Assembly (NCBI GenBank): GCA_938010045.1
Contig: CALLFZ010000031.1
Coordinates: 1 to 64,000, forward strand
DNA length: 64,000 bases
Direction of reading: 5' to 3'
Origin: an uncultured bacterium
GTDB taxonomy: Bacteria > Verrucomicrobiota > Kiritimatiellia > PWTM01
The notes under the pieces are model-generated. The model did no database searches, was not told the origin of the DNA, and saw only the letters and a program-made list of their open reading frames with translations. This document shows, in pieces, positions 48,195 through 58,186 of the stretch. Position 1 is the first letter of the stretch; each line of letters begins with the position of its first letter. Position numbers and translations under genes: made by a program.

Positions 48195-48798
48195 GGGGAC
48201 AGGCGGCAGGGGACAGGTACATCGCAAGCGGCCGTTGGGGAGAGGCACGTGCCGTCGGCGGGCACCTGGAGTCAGGCGCCTCGCGTCAGCCGCCCTGGAG
48301 CCGCCCGTTATGGGGACAGGCAGCTCGTTGCGTCATGGTCCGTTATGGGGACAGGCACCTTTTGGGGTGCAGCTTGGGGCGCAGCGGGCGGAGTGGGCGC
48401 AAGGGCGCAGTGAACCGGATGGGGTTGCCGCGGCGCTGGCGCAGATTGGGGACAGGAACAATACCGACCTCACGTGCTCAAAGGCGAGCGGCCAGGTGCC
48501 TGTCCCCCCGTCCGCTGCCTTCGCGCGCGATTGGGGACAGGCACCAGCGCCGACGCTGCAACCATCGTTTTTGCAATCTACTGCGATTTTTTGTCTGGTG
48601 CCTGTCCCCATTGCGCCGGCCTGCAAGCGTGGATTGATCGAGCGCCGATTTGCCTTGCTCGCGTGTAAGCGGGGTTCTCTTCCCGGCGACCGGCGGCTGG
48701 GAGGGAGCGGCCAGGGGCCAGGTGCCTGTCCCCGGTCCCCGGTGCCTGTCCCCGGTCCCCCGGTCCGCTGCCTTCGCGCGCGATTGGGGACAGGCACC
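48195..48798. repeat. Cluster of REP/REPIN-like elements, motif GTGCCTGTCCCC / GGGGACAGGCAC
   Basis: Motif or close variants at ~48195, 48209, 48312, 48347, 48448, 48495, 48533(-), 48597, 48721, 48741, 48786(-); exact 37-bp copy gtccgctgccttcgcgcgcgattggggacaggcacca at 48510-48546 and 48763-48799. Confidence 0.85.
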
Positions 48799-48870
48799 AG
48801 GAACGCCAGGAACGAGGAATCCAGAGCGCAATCGGCTCCGCGCGGCGGATTGCAGTGGCCGTGGGTGGAG

Positions 48871-50184
48871 CTAGGGTGGCAGGACGGAGTCGAACAGCGC
48901 GGCGTCGCGTCGAATCAAGGCTTCGACTTCGTCGTCCCCCGTGCGTGAGGCGTCGCCCGTCGCTTCCGCAGCGGCGATCGCCTCGAGGTCGTCGAGGCGC
49001 CGTTCCACGAGATCAAGCCGCCGGAGCATCGGGCCGCGGCGCAGACGGTGGGCAAGCCGCGCGAGCGGGCTGGTCTCGGCCTGGATCAGCGCGGCAAGAA
49101 CGCTGCGCAGGTCTGCCGCGATCTCGAGCAGGTCCGGATCGTTGCCGAGTGGAACGCGGTTCATCGCCGAATGCATCTGGGCGGCGAGCGGCGGAACCCA
49201 GGCGGCGCCATCCGCTCGGACCAAATCGCGGGGGTGGAGAGGCACGGGCGTGTCTGGCGGGAGGGCCAGCGGAATTTCGCCGCGCGAGAGGGTGATCGCC
49301 TCGCGCAGGCGCGCGATGCGGCGTTCGCGCGGCTCGGCCCACGGCGCTTCGATGCGGCGAAGACCGGCGAGGGCCAGATCCCACATCTGGGCGAGGTCGC
49401 GAGCCGACCAAGCTGGATTGATCGCAGTGGCGAGCTCCGCCGGTCCCATCGGCGTACCGGTGGCGGCGGACCGTAAAATGCGATCGGCGAGCTTGGGGAA
49501 GTTCGGGAATCGTCGGAGCCAGGCCATGAACGCCGTGAGAAAGGGAAGGGAGTGTTCGTCGGCCCGGCCCATTTCGATGGCCAGCAGCGTGTCCAGCGGA
49601 GGGTCGCGTGCGGCGGCCCATTCCGCGGCGGCATGGCGAAGCCAGGCCTGACGGGGCGCGGGGTAGAGTGTGCCGGCCAAGCCTGCCGCGAACCATTCGG
49701 GAGCCCACCGCGGTGTCGAGTTGGCGTCGTCCGGCGCCTGGCGTTTGGATACGTGCCGGCCGGTCATTCCGGCCACGATACCGACGAGAATCACGGAGGG
49801 CGGTAGTTCCTCCGGTTGGACGAGCCGAAGTGTTCGGCCCATGCCGCGCGTGTCGAGGTCGGCCTCGCGGATCGCGCGCGGGGGGCCCGCCTCCGGCCCG
49901 CGTTCCACAATGACCAGCCAGGGCCGGCCAGGCGGGGAGGGCAGTGGTTCAGCGAGCGTTTCTTCGATGCGCCGGGCGAGGTCTTCGAGTAGTGCGAGCA
50001 ACGGCGTATCACGGGCGCGGTCCGGGGTCCGCAGCGCAAACCGTCGCGAGGCGCTGAAGAGAACCTCGGAGGACGCCGTCGCTGGTGGCGTTGAGGTGGG
50101 GGCGGCGGGCGAGCCCAGCGCGGCGGCGGCCAGCACGGTCTCAACGGCGCGGCGGCGTATCCACGACCAGCGTGACGGGGCCAT
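48871..50184 (-). CDS. Hypothetical exported protein
   Basis: 437 aa ORF, signal-like N-terminus; low-complexity-free alpha-helical sequence; no family recognised. Confidence 0.65.
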   Translation of the reverse strand: MAPSRWSWIRRRAVETVLAAAALGSPAAPTSTPPATASSEVLFSASRRFALRTPDRARDTPLLALLEDLARRIEETLAEPLPSPPGRPWLVIVERGPEAGPPRAIREADLDTRGMGRTLRLVQPEELPPSVILVGIVAGMTGRHVSKRQAPDDANSTPRWAPEWFAAGLAGTLYPAPRQAWLRHAAAEWAAARDPPLDTLLAIEMGRADEHSLPFLTAFMAWLRRFPNFPKLADRILRSAATGTPMGPAELATAINPAWSARDLAQMWDLALAGLRRIEAPWAEPRERRIARLREAITLSRGEIPLALPPDTPVPLHPRDLVRADGAAWVPPLAAQMHSAMNRVPLGNDPDLLEIAADLRSVLAALIQAETSPLARLAHRLRRGPMLRRLDLVERRLDDLEAIAAAEATGDASRTGDDEVEALIRRDAALFDSVLPP

Positions 50185-50590
50185 CGTTCGTCAGGTGCAC
50201 CTGCATTCGGGCGCGGAAGACACCCGTGCGGACTTCGGCACCTTCGGCGCGGAGAGCCTCCACAAAGCGAAGGTACAGCATCTCGGCGACTTCCGGGGGT
50301 GCGGCGTCGATGAAGGAGGGGCGGTGGCCGCCCCGACAGTCGGCGAGCAGCGTAAACTGGCTCACGACGAGCCACTGCGCTCCGACGGCACGGGCGTCGA
50401 GGTTCATGCGGCCCTCGGAATCGTCAAAGATGCGGAGGCGTCCAATCTTGCGCGCGAGCCAATGGGCGTCCTCGGCGGTGTCGCCCTGACCGATCCCGAG
50501 CAACACCAGCCCGCCGGCTTCGATGTGGGCCACGATCCGGTCGTCCACCTCGACGGCAGCGCGGCGGACGCGCTGGACGACGGCGCGCAT
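50141..50590 (-). CDS. dtd: D-aminoacyl-tRNA deacylase
   Basis: MRAVVQRVRRAAVEVDDRIVAHIEAGGLVLLGIGQGDTAEDA...WLVVSQFTLLADCRGGHRPSF...VHLTNDGPVTLVVD. Confidence 0.93.
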   Translation of the reverse strand: MRAVVQRVRRAAVEVDDRIVAHIEAGGLVLLGIGQGDTAEDAHWLARKIGRLRIFDDSEGRMNLDARAVGAQWLVVSQFTLLADCRGGHRPSFIDAAPPEVAEMLYLRFVEALRAEGAEVRTGVFRARMQVHLTNDGPVTLVVDTPPRR

Positions 50591-52275
50591 CAGGCGCTCG
50601 GTGGTTCGCGCAACAGGCGGAGGCTGGGCAGCCGATTCAACGCGGCGGCGATCTCGTAGCGGCGTGGTCGGGCGAGATCGCCACGCAGGTCGCGCGAGAG
50701 CATGTCGAGGCCCTCGGTCGCGAGATCTTCCTCGAGCAGATCGAGCAATTCGGCGACGGTCTTCGGTTCGTCGAGGTGGCGCAGCCGCGCGTGGTAGAGC
50801 AGTAGGCCGATCGCGTTCACCTGCGCAATATCCACGAGTTGGGGCACGCCGCTCAGGTCCACGCGGTAGCGGCCGAACTGCAACGTGTGCGGGTCGGGCG
50901 CGGAGATCACGGCCTCCTCGGCGCCGAGCGACGGGTCGATGCTGCTCGGGATGATCCAGCGTGTTTTTTCGGTCACCGACGGCAGCGGGGGCAGCGAGCC
51001 GCTCATCGGGTTGTCGCGGCCGAGCGTTCGTGCGTCGGAGGTGACGTCCCGAATTTCGCCGTTCTCGAGGAACAGCACCGTGTCGGCGATGCCGAGAAAT
51101 TCACGCGCGTGAGCGAACGCGCCGATCACGAGCGACACGCGCAAATCGTTCGCGATCTCCCGCGCCCGGTTCGCGAGCGAGAGGAACGTCGGCGCCGCCG
51201 TGGGGCGGAGGCCGCCGAGGCGGACATCACCGGCGAGGAAGGCCGGATCGCTGCTGGCTTCGTCCACGACAAGGGCTTGGGCGCCGGCGAGAATCGCCTC
51301 GATCACACCGGCCATTTGCGATTCAGCCGGCGCGGCGTGATCCGAGCTGAACGGGCTCGCACGCGTACCGACGCCGTCGCCGAAGGGGGAGAGGTCCACG
51401 TGGCGAACGGGCCGGCCGGGATCCGCATCCACGCGAACGACGTCGGGGATCGCGACGATGCGCTCGCGCCCATCGCCGGGGATGTGGTTGAAGGCGCCTT
51501 CGGCGATGGCCGAAACGAGCGCCTGCCGCCCCGAGTGTGGATCTCCAATGATGAGCGTGATGCCAGTGGGAACCCCTAGGCCGCGCAGCGTGCCCGAGTT
51601 GGGCACGTCCATCTCGGTGAGGCCCGAGCTCGGCAGTCTGAGCGGCGGCGCGGCCGGATCGGGGCGGGCCCCTTCACCGATTAATGCGACCAGTCCGCGA
51701 CGAATCAGCTGGCGCCGCGCCTGTTCGGCATCCTCCATCAGATTGACGAACGCGTTGAGGTCCTCGCCATCGAGGTAGCAGTGGATCAACGCGTCGTTCA
51801 CGATCACGGGCAGGTCGTAAAAGAAGACGCGCTCCGCGACGTCCGAGTCCACCATGCCATCCCGCAGTGGCAGACGGACCGTGATTCGGGCCTCGACATA
51901 GTCGGGCGCGGCCAGAATCAAGGACCTGGGCAGCACCTGGCGACCGATCGGCGGCAGGAGAATGGCGGGCGCAGCCAATCCGGCGCCGGTGGAGCGCCGC
52001 CGGGTGACGGCGTCGGCGAGGCGGCGGCCGAGGTAGTCCTCGAGCGCGGTGCGACGCATGGGAGTGGACATCAGGTGGGCGGGAAAGCCGGCGATGATCT
52101 GGGGGACGTGCACCACGACCACCCCCTCCACCTCGCCGCGCAACACCGTGGGCGCGCGCCGCAAGTGAATCACGAAGCGGGCGAAGTCGTAGTCGCCCAC
52201 CAGCCGGCTGTACTCAACGGCCGGAAGGCCATGGATGGCTCGCAGGACACTCAAAAACTCACGCTTGTCTTTCAT
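50590..52275 (-). CDS. ABC-class ATPase family protein (COG3044-like)
   Basis: Start MKDKREFLSVLRAIHG; GVPTGITLIIGDPHSGRQALVSAIAEGAFNHIPGDGRERIVAIPDVVRVDADPGRPVRHVDLSPF...AQALVVDEASSDPAFLAGD. Confidence 0.75.
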   Translation of the reverse strand: MKDKREFLSVLRAIHGLPAVEYSRLVGDYDFARFVIHLRRAPTVLRGEVEGVVVVHVPQIIAGFPAHLMSTPMRRTALEDYLGRRLADAVTRRRSTGAGLAAPAILLPPIGRQVLPRSLILAAPDYVEARITVRLPLRDGMVDSDVAERVFFYDLPVIVNDALIHCYLDGEDLNAFVNLMEDAEQARRQLIRRGLVALIGEGARPDPAAPPLRLPSSGLTEMDVPNSGTLRGLGVPTGITLIIGDPHSGRQALVSAIAEGAFNHIPGDGRERIVAIPDVVRVDADPGRPVRHVDLSPFGDGVGTRASPFSSDHAAPAESQMAGVIEAILAGAQALVVDEASSDPAFLAGDVRLGGLRPTAAPTFLSLANRAREIANDLRVSLVIGAFAHAREFLGIADTVLFLENGEIRDVTSDARTLGRDNPMSGSLPPLPSVTEKTRWIIPSSIDPSLGAEEAVISAPDPHTLQFGRYRVDLSGVPQLVDIAQVNAIGLLLYHARLRHLDEPKTVAELLDLLEEDLATEGLDMLSRDLRGDLARPRRYEIAAALNRLPSLRLLREPPSA

Positions 52276-52298
52276 GGTGGATGCGTTCTCCCAGAGCC

Positions 52299-53006
52299 TC
52301 AACGGGCCGCCAGCGCGACACGCACCTTTCCCTCACCCAGATCAAGTCGCCGGACCGCCCGCACCAATCGCAGCTCACGCTCCAAACCGGCCAACACTTG
52401 CTGAAACTTTTCGGCCGCCCACCTTCGTGCACCCTCAGTCGGAAGGTTCAGATGACCGAGCCTCGCGTAGTAGAGGCCAAACCGCGCGCCGGATTCATCG
52501 GCGGAGGGGATGCCCTTGACTTCGAAAGTGAGCCGGACGGGGCCCCAGGTGCCGGCCAAGATCGCGCGCATCCGGTCGGGTCGGGTCTCCACGACGAGCG
52601 CCTTCAGTGAGATCGTGAAGGTTCCCCCCCCGCCCGTAGCGGCGGACTCGCTGATCCGCCACGCGAGGTAGTTGTTCAGTGCCTCATCCGCGATCGTCTC
52701 TACGACGGTCCCCCGCTGCTGCAGGGTGCGCTCGATTTCGATCAACCGCTGGCCAAATCTCTCGGCCTGGACGGCGTTGAACTGTGGCTCCGCCACCGGC
52801 AGCGGCCAGCAGATCAGCGCGATCGAGCCGAATATCGCAACCAGCACGGCGGCGCGTACGAGCGCCATGAGCCAGTGCCCAATCGGGAGGGATGCCCGAC
52901 GCTGGCGCACCGCCGGCGCGACCATACGAGCGCCACACTTGACGCAAAACATTCCGACGGTCGTATTTTCATGGCCGCACTGGGGGCAGATGAGGGAGGA
53001 AGGCAT
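52299..53006 (-). CDS. Zinc-ribbon membrane-anchored hypothetical protein
   Basis: ATG at 53006; MPSSLICPQCGHENTTVGMFCVKCGARM followed by TM ALVRAAVLVAIFGSIALICW. Confidence 0.7.
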   Translation of the reverse strand: MPSSLICPQCGHENTTVGMFCVKCGARMVAPAVRQRRASLPIGHWLMALVRAAVLVAIFGSIALICWPLPVAEPQFNAVQAERFGQRLIEIERTLQQRGTVVETIADEALNNYLAWRISESAATGGGGTFTISLKALVVETRPDRMRAILAGTWGPVRLTFEVKGIPSADESGARFGLYYARLGHLNLPTEGARRWAAEKFQQVLAGLERELRLVRAVRRLDLGEGKVRVALAAR

Positions 53007-53007
53007 G

Positions 53008-53316
53008 TCAATTCGCGCCCTTGCCGCCCTCCTTCGAGCTGGACGATGAGGCCGCCGCGCCGTCCTTGGCTGGAGTCGGCGAAGAGCCGGCGGCCGACGC
53101 GGAGACCTCCGCTTTGGCGGCTTGTTTGTAGCTTTCGCTTCGATAGTCGGTAATGTAAAACCCCGACCCCTTGAACAGCAGTCCCGCGCCGCCACTGATC
53201 AGGCGGCGAATTCGCCCACCGCAGGAGGGGCATTTTCGTTTCGGGCGCTCGGAGATCCGCTGGAAAACCTCCATCGAGCGCCCGCAATCGTCACACTGGT
53301 ATTCGTACGTCGGCAT
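53008..53316 (-). CDS. FmdB-family zinc ribbon regulatory-type protein
   Basis: MPTYEYQCDDCGRSMEVFQRISERPKRKCPSCGGRIRRLISGGAGLLFKGSGFYITDYR. Confidence 0.9.
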   Translation of the reverse strand: MPTYEYQCDDCGRSMEVFQRISERPKRKCPSCGGRIRRLISGGAGLLFKGSGFYITDYRSESYKQAAKAEVSASAAGSSPTPAKDGAAASSSSSKEGGKGAN

Positions 53317-53491
53317 GTGAATGGCAATCTACTCGTAACGGAAGATCGTTCAGTATGGTACTTCGGAGGGGTATGATGTCAAATCCCGGGCCGACCGCGG
53401 TTCGGCCTCGAAGGGGGGGCGAGGGGGCCAGGTGGGACGGATGGGGCAGCGGGTTGTCAGTCGGGCGGCGGGGCGATAGTCTGGAGCGCGA

Positions 53492-54226
53492 ATGAAGAGG
53501 GCACGGAAGGTCCGGCTGAAGTACCGTCGGATTTTGCTGAAACTGAGCGGCGAAGCGTTTCAGAATCGCCGTGACGGCAGCAGTCTCGACTTTGCGGTCT
53601 TTACGGACATGGCCCGACAGTTGAAGCGGGTGCACCGGCGCGGGGTGCAGATCGCGGTGGTGGTCGGCGGCGGCAATATTTTCCGGGGGCTGCCGGGCGA
53701 GGAATGCGGGATCGACCGGGCCACTGGCGACGCGATGGGCATGCTGGCGACGGTGATCAACAGCCTGGCGCTGCAGTCGGCGCTCGAACGGGAGGGGGTG
53801 CACACGCGCGTGATGTCGGCGATCAACATGCCGGCTGTCGCCGAGCCGTTTATCCGGCGGCGCGCGGTACGGCATTTGGAAAAGGGCCGGATCGTGATCT
53901 TCGGCGCCGGGACGGGGCACCCCTTTTTCACGACCGACACCGCGGCCGCGCTGCGCGCCAGCGAGATCCAGGCCGACGCGCTTCTGAAGGCGACGAAAGT
54001 GGACGGCATCTACAGCGCGGACCCCACCAAGGATCCCGCCGCGCGCCGCTATGACCGGCTGACTTACCGGGAGGCGATTGAACAGCGGTTGGCGGTGATG
54101 GACGCCGCGGCGTTTTCGTTGTGTCAGGACAATCGGATCCCGATCATCGTATTCAATTTCTTCCGGCGCGACGAAATCCTCCGGGTAGTGCGTGGGGAAC
54201 GCGTCGGCACGCTCGTGACGGATTGA
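53492..54226 (+). CDS. pyrH: UMP kinase
   Basis: [15 protein letters not shown]...[14 protein letters not shown]...[21 protein letters not shown]...[39 protein letters not shown]. Confidence 0.95.
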   Translation: MKRARKVRLKYRRILLKLSGEAFQNRRDGSSLDFAVFTDMARQLKRVHRRGVQIAVVVGGGNIFRGLPGEECGIDRATGDAMGMLATVINSLALQSALEREGVHTRVMSAINMPAVAEPFIRRRAVRHLEKGRIVIFGAGTGHPFFTTDTAAALRASEIQADALLKATKVDGIYSADPTKDPAARRYDRLTYREAIEQRLAVMDAAAFSLCQDNRIPIIVFNFFRRDEILRVVRGERVGTLVTD

Positions 54227-54260
54227 CGCGCGCGGAACAACCGACAAGGAGTTCACGACG

Positions 54261-54830
54261 ATGGATGCGACGAGTCTCGATGATGTTCTGCTCGAGGCGG
54301 ACGACAAGATGACCAAGGCCGTCGAGTTTCTGCAGCGGGAATTGGCGGGCCTGCGCAGCGGCAAGGCATCGCCCGCGATGGTGGAGAACCTCCAGGTGGA
54401 CTATTACGGCGCCCAGACGCGGCTGCGCGAAATCGCGAACATTACTGCGCCGGAGCCGCGCCTACTCGTGATCAATCCGTATGATCCAACGTCGCTCGGC
54501 GCGATCGAGAAGGCGATTCTCGCCGCGAACATTGGCATTACGCCGGTCAGCGATGGGCGCATCATCCGGATTCCGATTCCGGAGCTAAGCGAGGAACGGC
54601 GCCGCGAGCTGGTGAAGGTGGCCCGAAAGCTTGCGGAGGATGCGCGCATCGCAATCCGCAATGTGCGCCGCGACGCAAACGAGGCGGTGAAGCAGCTCGC
54701 GAAGACAAGTCAGATTGCCGAGGATGACCGCGACGCGGCGCTCTCGGAAATTCAATCCTACACCGACGCGCACATCGCGAAGGTGGATCAAATGGTCACG
54801 GCGAAGGAGCAGGAGATCATGGCGGTGTAG
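54261..54830 (+). CDS. frr: Ribosome recycling factor
   Basis: KMTKAVEFLQRELAGLRSGKASPAMVENLQVDYYGAQTRLREIANITAPEPRLLVINPYDPTSLGAIEKAI...RRELVKVARKLAEDARIAIRNVRRDANE. Confidence 0.96.
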   Translation: MDATSLDDVLLEADDKMTKAVEFLQRELAGLRSGKASPAMVENLQVDYYGAQTRLREIANITAPEPRLLVINPYDPTSLGAIEKAILAANIGITPVSDGRIIRIPIPELSEERRRELVKVARKLAEDARIAIRNVRRDANEAVKQLAKTSQIAEDDRDAALSEIQSYTDAHIAKVDQMVTAKEQEIMAV

Positions 54831-54861
54831 GCCGCCGCGCCGCGATCGTGAGCGTCGCCGC

Positions 54862-55671
54862 ATGTACCTGGACCATTTCGGGCTGCGCGAACCTCCCTTC
54901 AACATCACGCCCGATCCGCGCTTTCTATTCCTTTCGCCGAGCCACCGGGAGGCGATGGACGCCGTGTTGTACGGGGTGACCGAGCGGAAGGGGTTCATCG
55001 AGCTCATCGGGGAGGTTGGATGCGGCAAAACGACGCTCTGCCGGGCGGCGCTGCGGCGGCTCGGCCCGCCGACGCAGACGGCGATGGTGCTGAATCCCTC
55101 GATTTCGGCCACGCAACTGATCCGGGCGATTCTGGCCGATCTGGGGGTGCCACCGGCGGGCCAGCGGAGGCTTGACTTGATCGAGCAGCTCAACACCTTC
55201 CTGCTCGACCGGGCGGCACGGCGGGTCAATGTCGCGATTGTGATTGACGAGGCCCAGACGCTGGCGCCGGAGGTGATGGAGCAGGTGCGACTGTTATCGA
55301 ACCTCGAAACGGACGAACAGAAGCTGATGCAGATCGTACTGGTGGGCCAACCCGAGCTCGATCGCCGGCTCGCGGAGCCGCCCCTGCGGCAGTTGCGTCA
55401 GCGCATTATGGTGAAGGCGGAACTGAGGCCTTTGGGCGCGGAGGATACGGCCGCCTACATCGCGCATCGGCTGTCGGTGGCCGGCGCACCAGCAGAGGTG
55501 GGGTTTGAGCCGCCGGCGACGGCGCTGGTTCACACGCGGTCGGCCGGAATTCCGCGGTTGATCAACAAGATTTGCGACCGCGCGCTGTTGGCGGCATATT
55601 CGCGCGGGGTCCGCACGGTGTCGGAGTCGGATGTGCGGAGCGCCGTGGCGGAATTGGAGTCGGTGCTGTGA
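54862..55671 (+). CDS. GspA/ExeA-like AAA ATPase
   Basis: MYLDHFGLREPPFNITPDPRFLFLSPSHREAMDAVLYGVTERKGFIELIGEVGCGKTTLCRAAL...VIDEAQTLAPEVMEQVRLLSNLETDEQKLMQIVLVGQPEL. Confidence 0.93.
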   Translation: MYLDHFGLREPPFNITPDPRFLFLSPSHREAMDAVLYGVTERKGFIELIGEVGCGKTTLCRAALRRLGPPTQTAMVLNPSISATQLIRAILADLGVPPAGQRRLDLIEQLNTFLLDRAARRVNVAIVIDEAQTLAPEVMEQVRLLSNLETDEQKLMQIVLVGQPELDRRLAEPPLRQLRQRIMVKAELRPLGAEDTAAYIAHRLSVAGAPAEVGFEPPATALVHTRSAGIPRLINKICDRALLAAYSRGVRTVSESDVRSAVAELESVL

Positions 55672-56435
55672 GCATCATTCAGGACGCATTGCGGCGGCGC
55701 GAGGAGGAGCAAACGAGCGCCCAGGTGCGGCTCTCGACGCCCTCGATCGGGACGGCTTCCCGTCCGGTCGAAAAGAAAGAGCCGATGATTTCGCCCGCGC
55801 TCTTGGTGCTCCTGCTCGTGGTGTTGGCGGGGGGCGGCGCGTACTGGTACGTGCGCCTGCGCAGCACCGCGCGACCCTCGCCGCGTCCGGTTGCGCGCCG
55901 TTCTGACGTGCCCACGGCTCAACGGCCCCCGGCCGTTGTGCCCTCGGCCCCCGCCGACGGGGTCTCCGCGCGCGCGATGGCTGCCGCCGGCATCGCCGCG
56001 CCGACGTCCGCCGCTCCGGACCGCGCGACGGATGCGGGCGGAACCCCGCCACCGCGCGCGGAGCCGGCGACGTCCGGGAGCGGTTCCAGCGCCGCTGCGC
56101 CGACGACGGCGGCGGGGCCGGCGCAACGTGGGGCGAGCCCGCCCCCTGGCTCGGAGCCCACGCCGATGGGCGCTATCGGACGTGAGGCGGAGGTGGAACC
56201 ACCAATCGCGCCCGCGGAGACGCCGCCGCCGCCGCCGGTGTGGCCGCGGTTCCATGTGAAAGGTGTGGTGATGAGACGGGCGGGATCGGGCAGCGTGATT
56301 CTGGACCGCGGGATCGTGGAGGTGGGTCAGACCATGCTCGACGGAGTCCGCGTGGTGGGCGTCGAGGGCGAAGTGGCGGTGATGGAGTTTCAAGGGGAGC
56401 AGCGGCGCTTTCGTGTCGGCAGCAGCTCTCCGTGA
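55668..56435 (+). CDS. GspB-like protein
   Basis: GTGA overlap; SIIQDALRRREEE, one TM, long low-complexity linker, C-terminal FHVKGVVMRRAGSGSVILDRGIVEVGQTMLDGVRVVGVEGEVAVMEFQGEQRRFRV. Confidence 0.75.
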   Translation: MSIIQDALRRREEEQTSAQVRLSTPSIGTASRPVEKKEPMISPALLVLLLVVLAGGGAYWYVRLRSTARPSPRPVARRSDVPTAQRPPAVVPSAPADGVSARAMAAAGIAAPTSAAPDRATDAGGTPPPRAEPATSGSGSSAAAPTTAAGPAQRGASPPPGSEPTPMGAIGREAEVEPPIAPAETPPPPPVWPRFHVKGVVMRRAGSGSVILDRGIVEVGQTMLDGVRVVGVEGEVAVMEFQGEQRRFRVGSSSP

Positions 56436-56975
56436 GGGGCTTCACTCGCACGGTCTCCCGCCAGAAGTTGGCCGGACCGAATAAGGTCGTATGGGTGGCC
56501 GTGCACGCCGTGGTGGGCGACGGGCAAGCTGGGGGATTTATTTGCCGCCGCCGTCACCGCTGGCGGCGGTGGTGACCATCATGCGCGGCGACTACAGGCG
56601 TCGGCGAAGGGAAACAAACATCGTTGGCCCCAACAAGCCGGCCCCATTCGCCGGTGGTTCTCGCCGCTGTCCAAACAACACGACTGGTTCGACCATTCAG
56701 GCCTGAACGCGGTTTCGGTGGTGAGGTTTGAAGGCCCGGAGGAACTTCGGATGCGGCCTCTCGGTCTTCGGCGGAGATCCCCTCGACGACTCTTCCGATC
56801 TTGAAACCCTCCGACGCTTCTTCCAGAGCCGGCCACTCGAGAAGCTCCTGAGGGCGTTGCGGGACGGCTGAACGTGGTCGTGGGGGTGGATGACAGGTCC
56901 GTGGGTGGCGGCGCGGCGCAAGCCGCGACGAAAAAAACCCGCCGGAGCAGATTACTGATTCGGCTCGTTGCCTCC

Positions 56976-57070
56976 CTGGGGACAGCCTGGGGACAGGCAC
57001 CTTTTGGGGCGCAGTGGTGGCCAGGTGCCTGTCCCCTGTCCGCTGCGCTCGTCGGCGATGGGGGTCAGGC
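56976..57070. repeat. REP/REPIN-like elements, second locus
   Basis: tggggacagcctggggacaggcaccttttggggcgcag...ccaggtgcctgtcccctgtccgctgcgctcgtcggcgatgggggtcaggcac; shares tgcctccctggggacag and ggggacaggcaccttttggggNgcag with the 48-kb cluster. Confidence 0.8.
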
Positions 57071-57495
57071 ACGAGCGCAATTCTATATCGGACGATTTGG
57101 GCGGGAGATTTGGGCGGGGAGGCCCCGAATGGCGGAGCATTGGAGCTACAGTGATCCGTTCGTTGGGGGCCGCCACAAGAGCATCCAGCTCTCTCGTCTC
57201 ACCCCTCAACATCATCGGCATCGGCAGCGCAATCGGCTTGGTTGTCGGAGTCATTCGGCCGCGGCACGTTGCCTGAATCGAGGGCGGTCGGCCTGTTCCT
57301 TCCAGCAAGGGATGGCCGGAACTCGAGCTGACGGCACTCCGAACGGGCGGAGTACGGTTGTCGGGGAGACAATTCTGCAAGCGATGATGGACGACGGCCG
57401 CCGCGGCGGCGCCTGAGGCGAGGGGCAAAGTTGGCGGACGGTCGCCGTGCGTGTAGACTGGAGGCAGCGGGAACGCGAACACGGGGAAGAACGAG

Positions 57496-58143
57496 ATGAG
57501 AAGTTCACGTTGGATCGGAATCGCGGTCGCTTCAGCGATGGTCCTGAGCATGGTTTTGAACGCACCGGCGCAGGGGCGGCTCAACAGTCGGCCGGTGTGG
57601 ATGCGCACGCACGAATTGACCGGCGATCTGGTTCTGCACCTGCCCGGCGGCGGCGATTTCGATGTGTTCGACGTCGCCTATGGCGCGGAGCTCGGTTACC
57701 GCTATTGGTTCACGGACGTGCTCGGTGCGGGCATCGGCTTGGGCATTGAAAACTGGTCCGCGGATGGCGGCAGCCGCAACTGGCCGGGGCGCGTGAGCGG
57801 CGACATGTTGATGGTGCCGCTGAGTCTGAGCGGGTACCTCCGCGCGGTGAGCCTCGGCTGGGCGGAACTCATCGGCTACGTCGCGCTCGAATACGGCATC
57901 GTGGATTCCGATGTGGATTTGGAGTCCGGCGGCCGTGTCGAGAAGGTGGACATTGACCACACCTGGGACTTGCGGCTGGGCATCGAAGTGTCGGTGCCGG
58001 TCACCCCGGATGTTTCGATCTCGGTCGGCGCGGGCCACCAGTTCCCGATTGTGAAGTCCGAGGCGTCCGTGGCGAGTGGCCCGCTGATGGACGCGGACCT
58101 CCAGTCGTTCTTCGTTTCGGTGGGTGTGCAGCTCGCGTTTTGA
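57496..58143 (+). CDS. Outer membrane beta-barrel-like exported protein
   Basis: Signal SSRWIGIAVASAMVLSMVLNAPAQG; alternating strands LGYRYWFTDVLGAGIGLGIENWSADGG, C-terminal FFVSVGVQLAF. Confidence 0.65.
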   Translation: MRSSRWIGIAVASAMVLSMVLNAPAQGRLNSRPVWMRTHELTGDLVLHLPGGGDFDVFDVAYGAELGYRYWFTDVLGAGIGLGIENWSADGGSRNWPGRVSGDMLMVPLSLSGYLRAVSLGWAELIGYVALEYGIVDSDVDLESGGRVEKVDIDHTWDLRLGIEVSVPVTPDVSISVGAGHQFPIVKSEASVASGPLMDADLQSFFVSVGVQLAF

Positions 58144-58186
58144 CGCCCCTGGTCGTTGAGCGGGCGGGCCGGCCGCGGGGGGGGCC

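Noticed and set aside
48195-48798. CRISPR array
   Set aside because: Motifs occur in both orientations with irregular spacing, and no cas genes are present; REPIN-like elements fit better.
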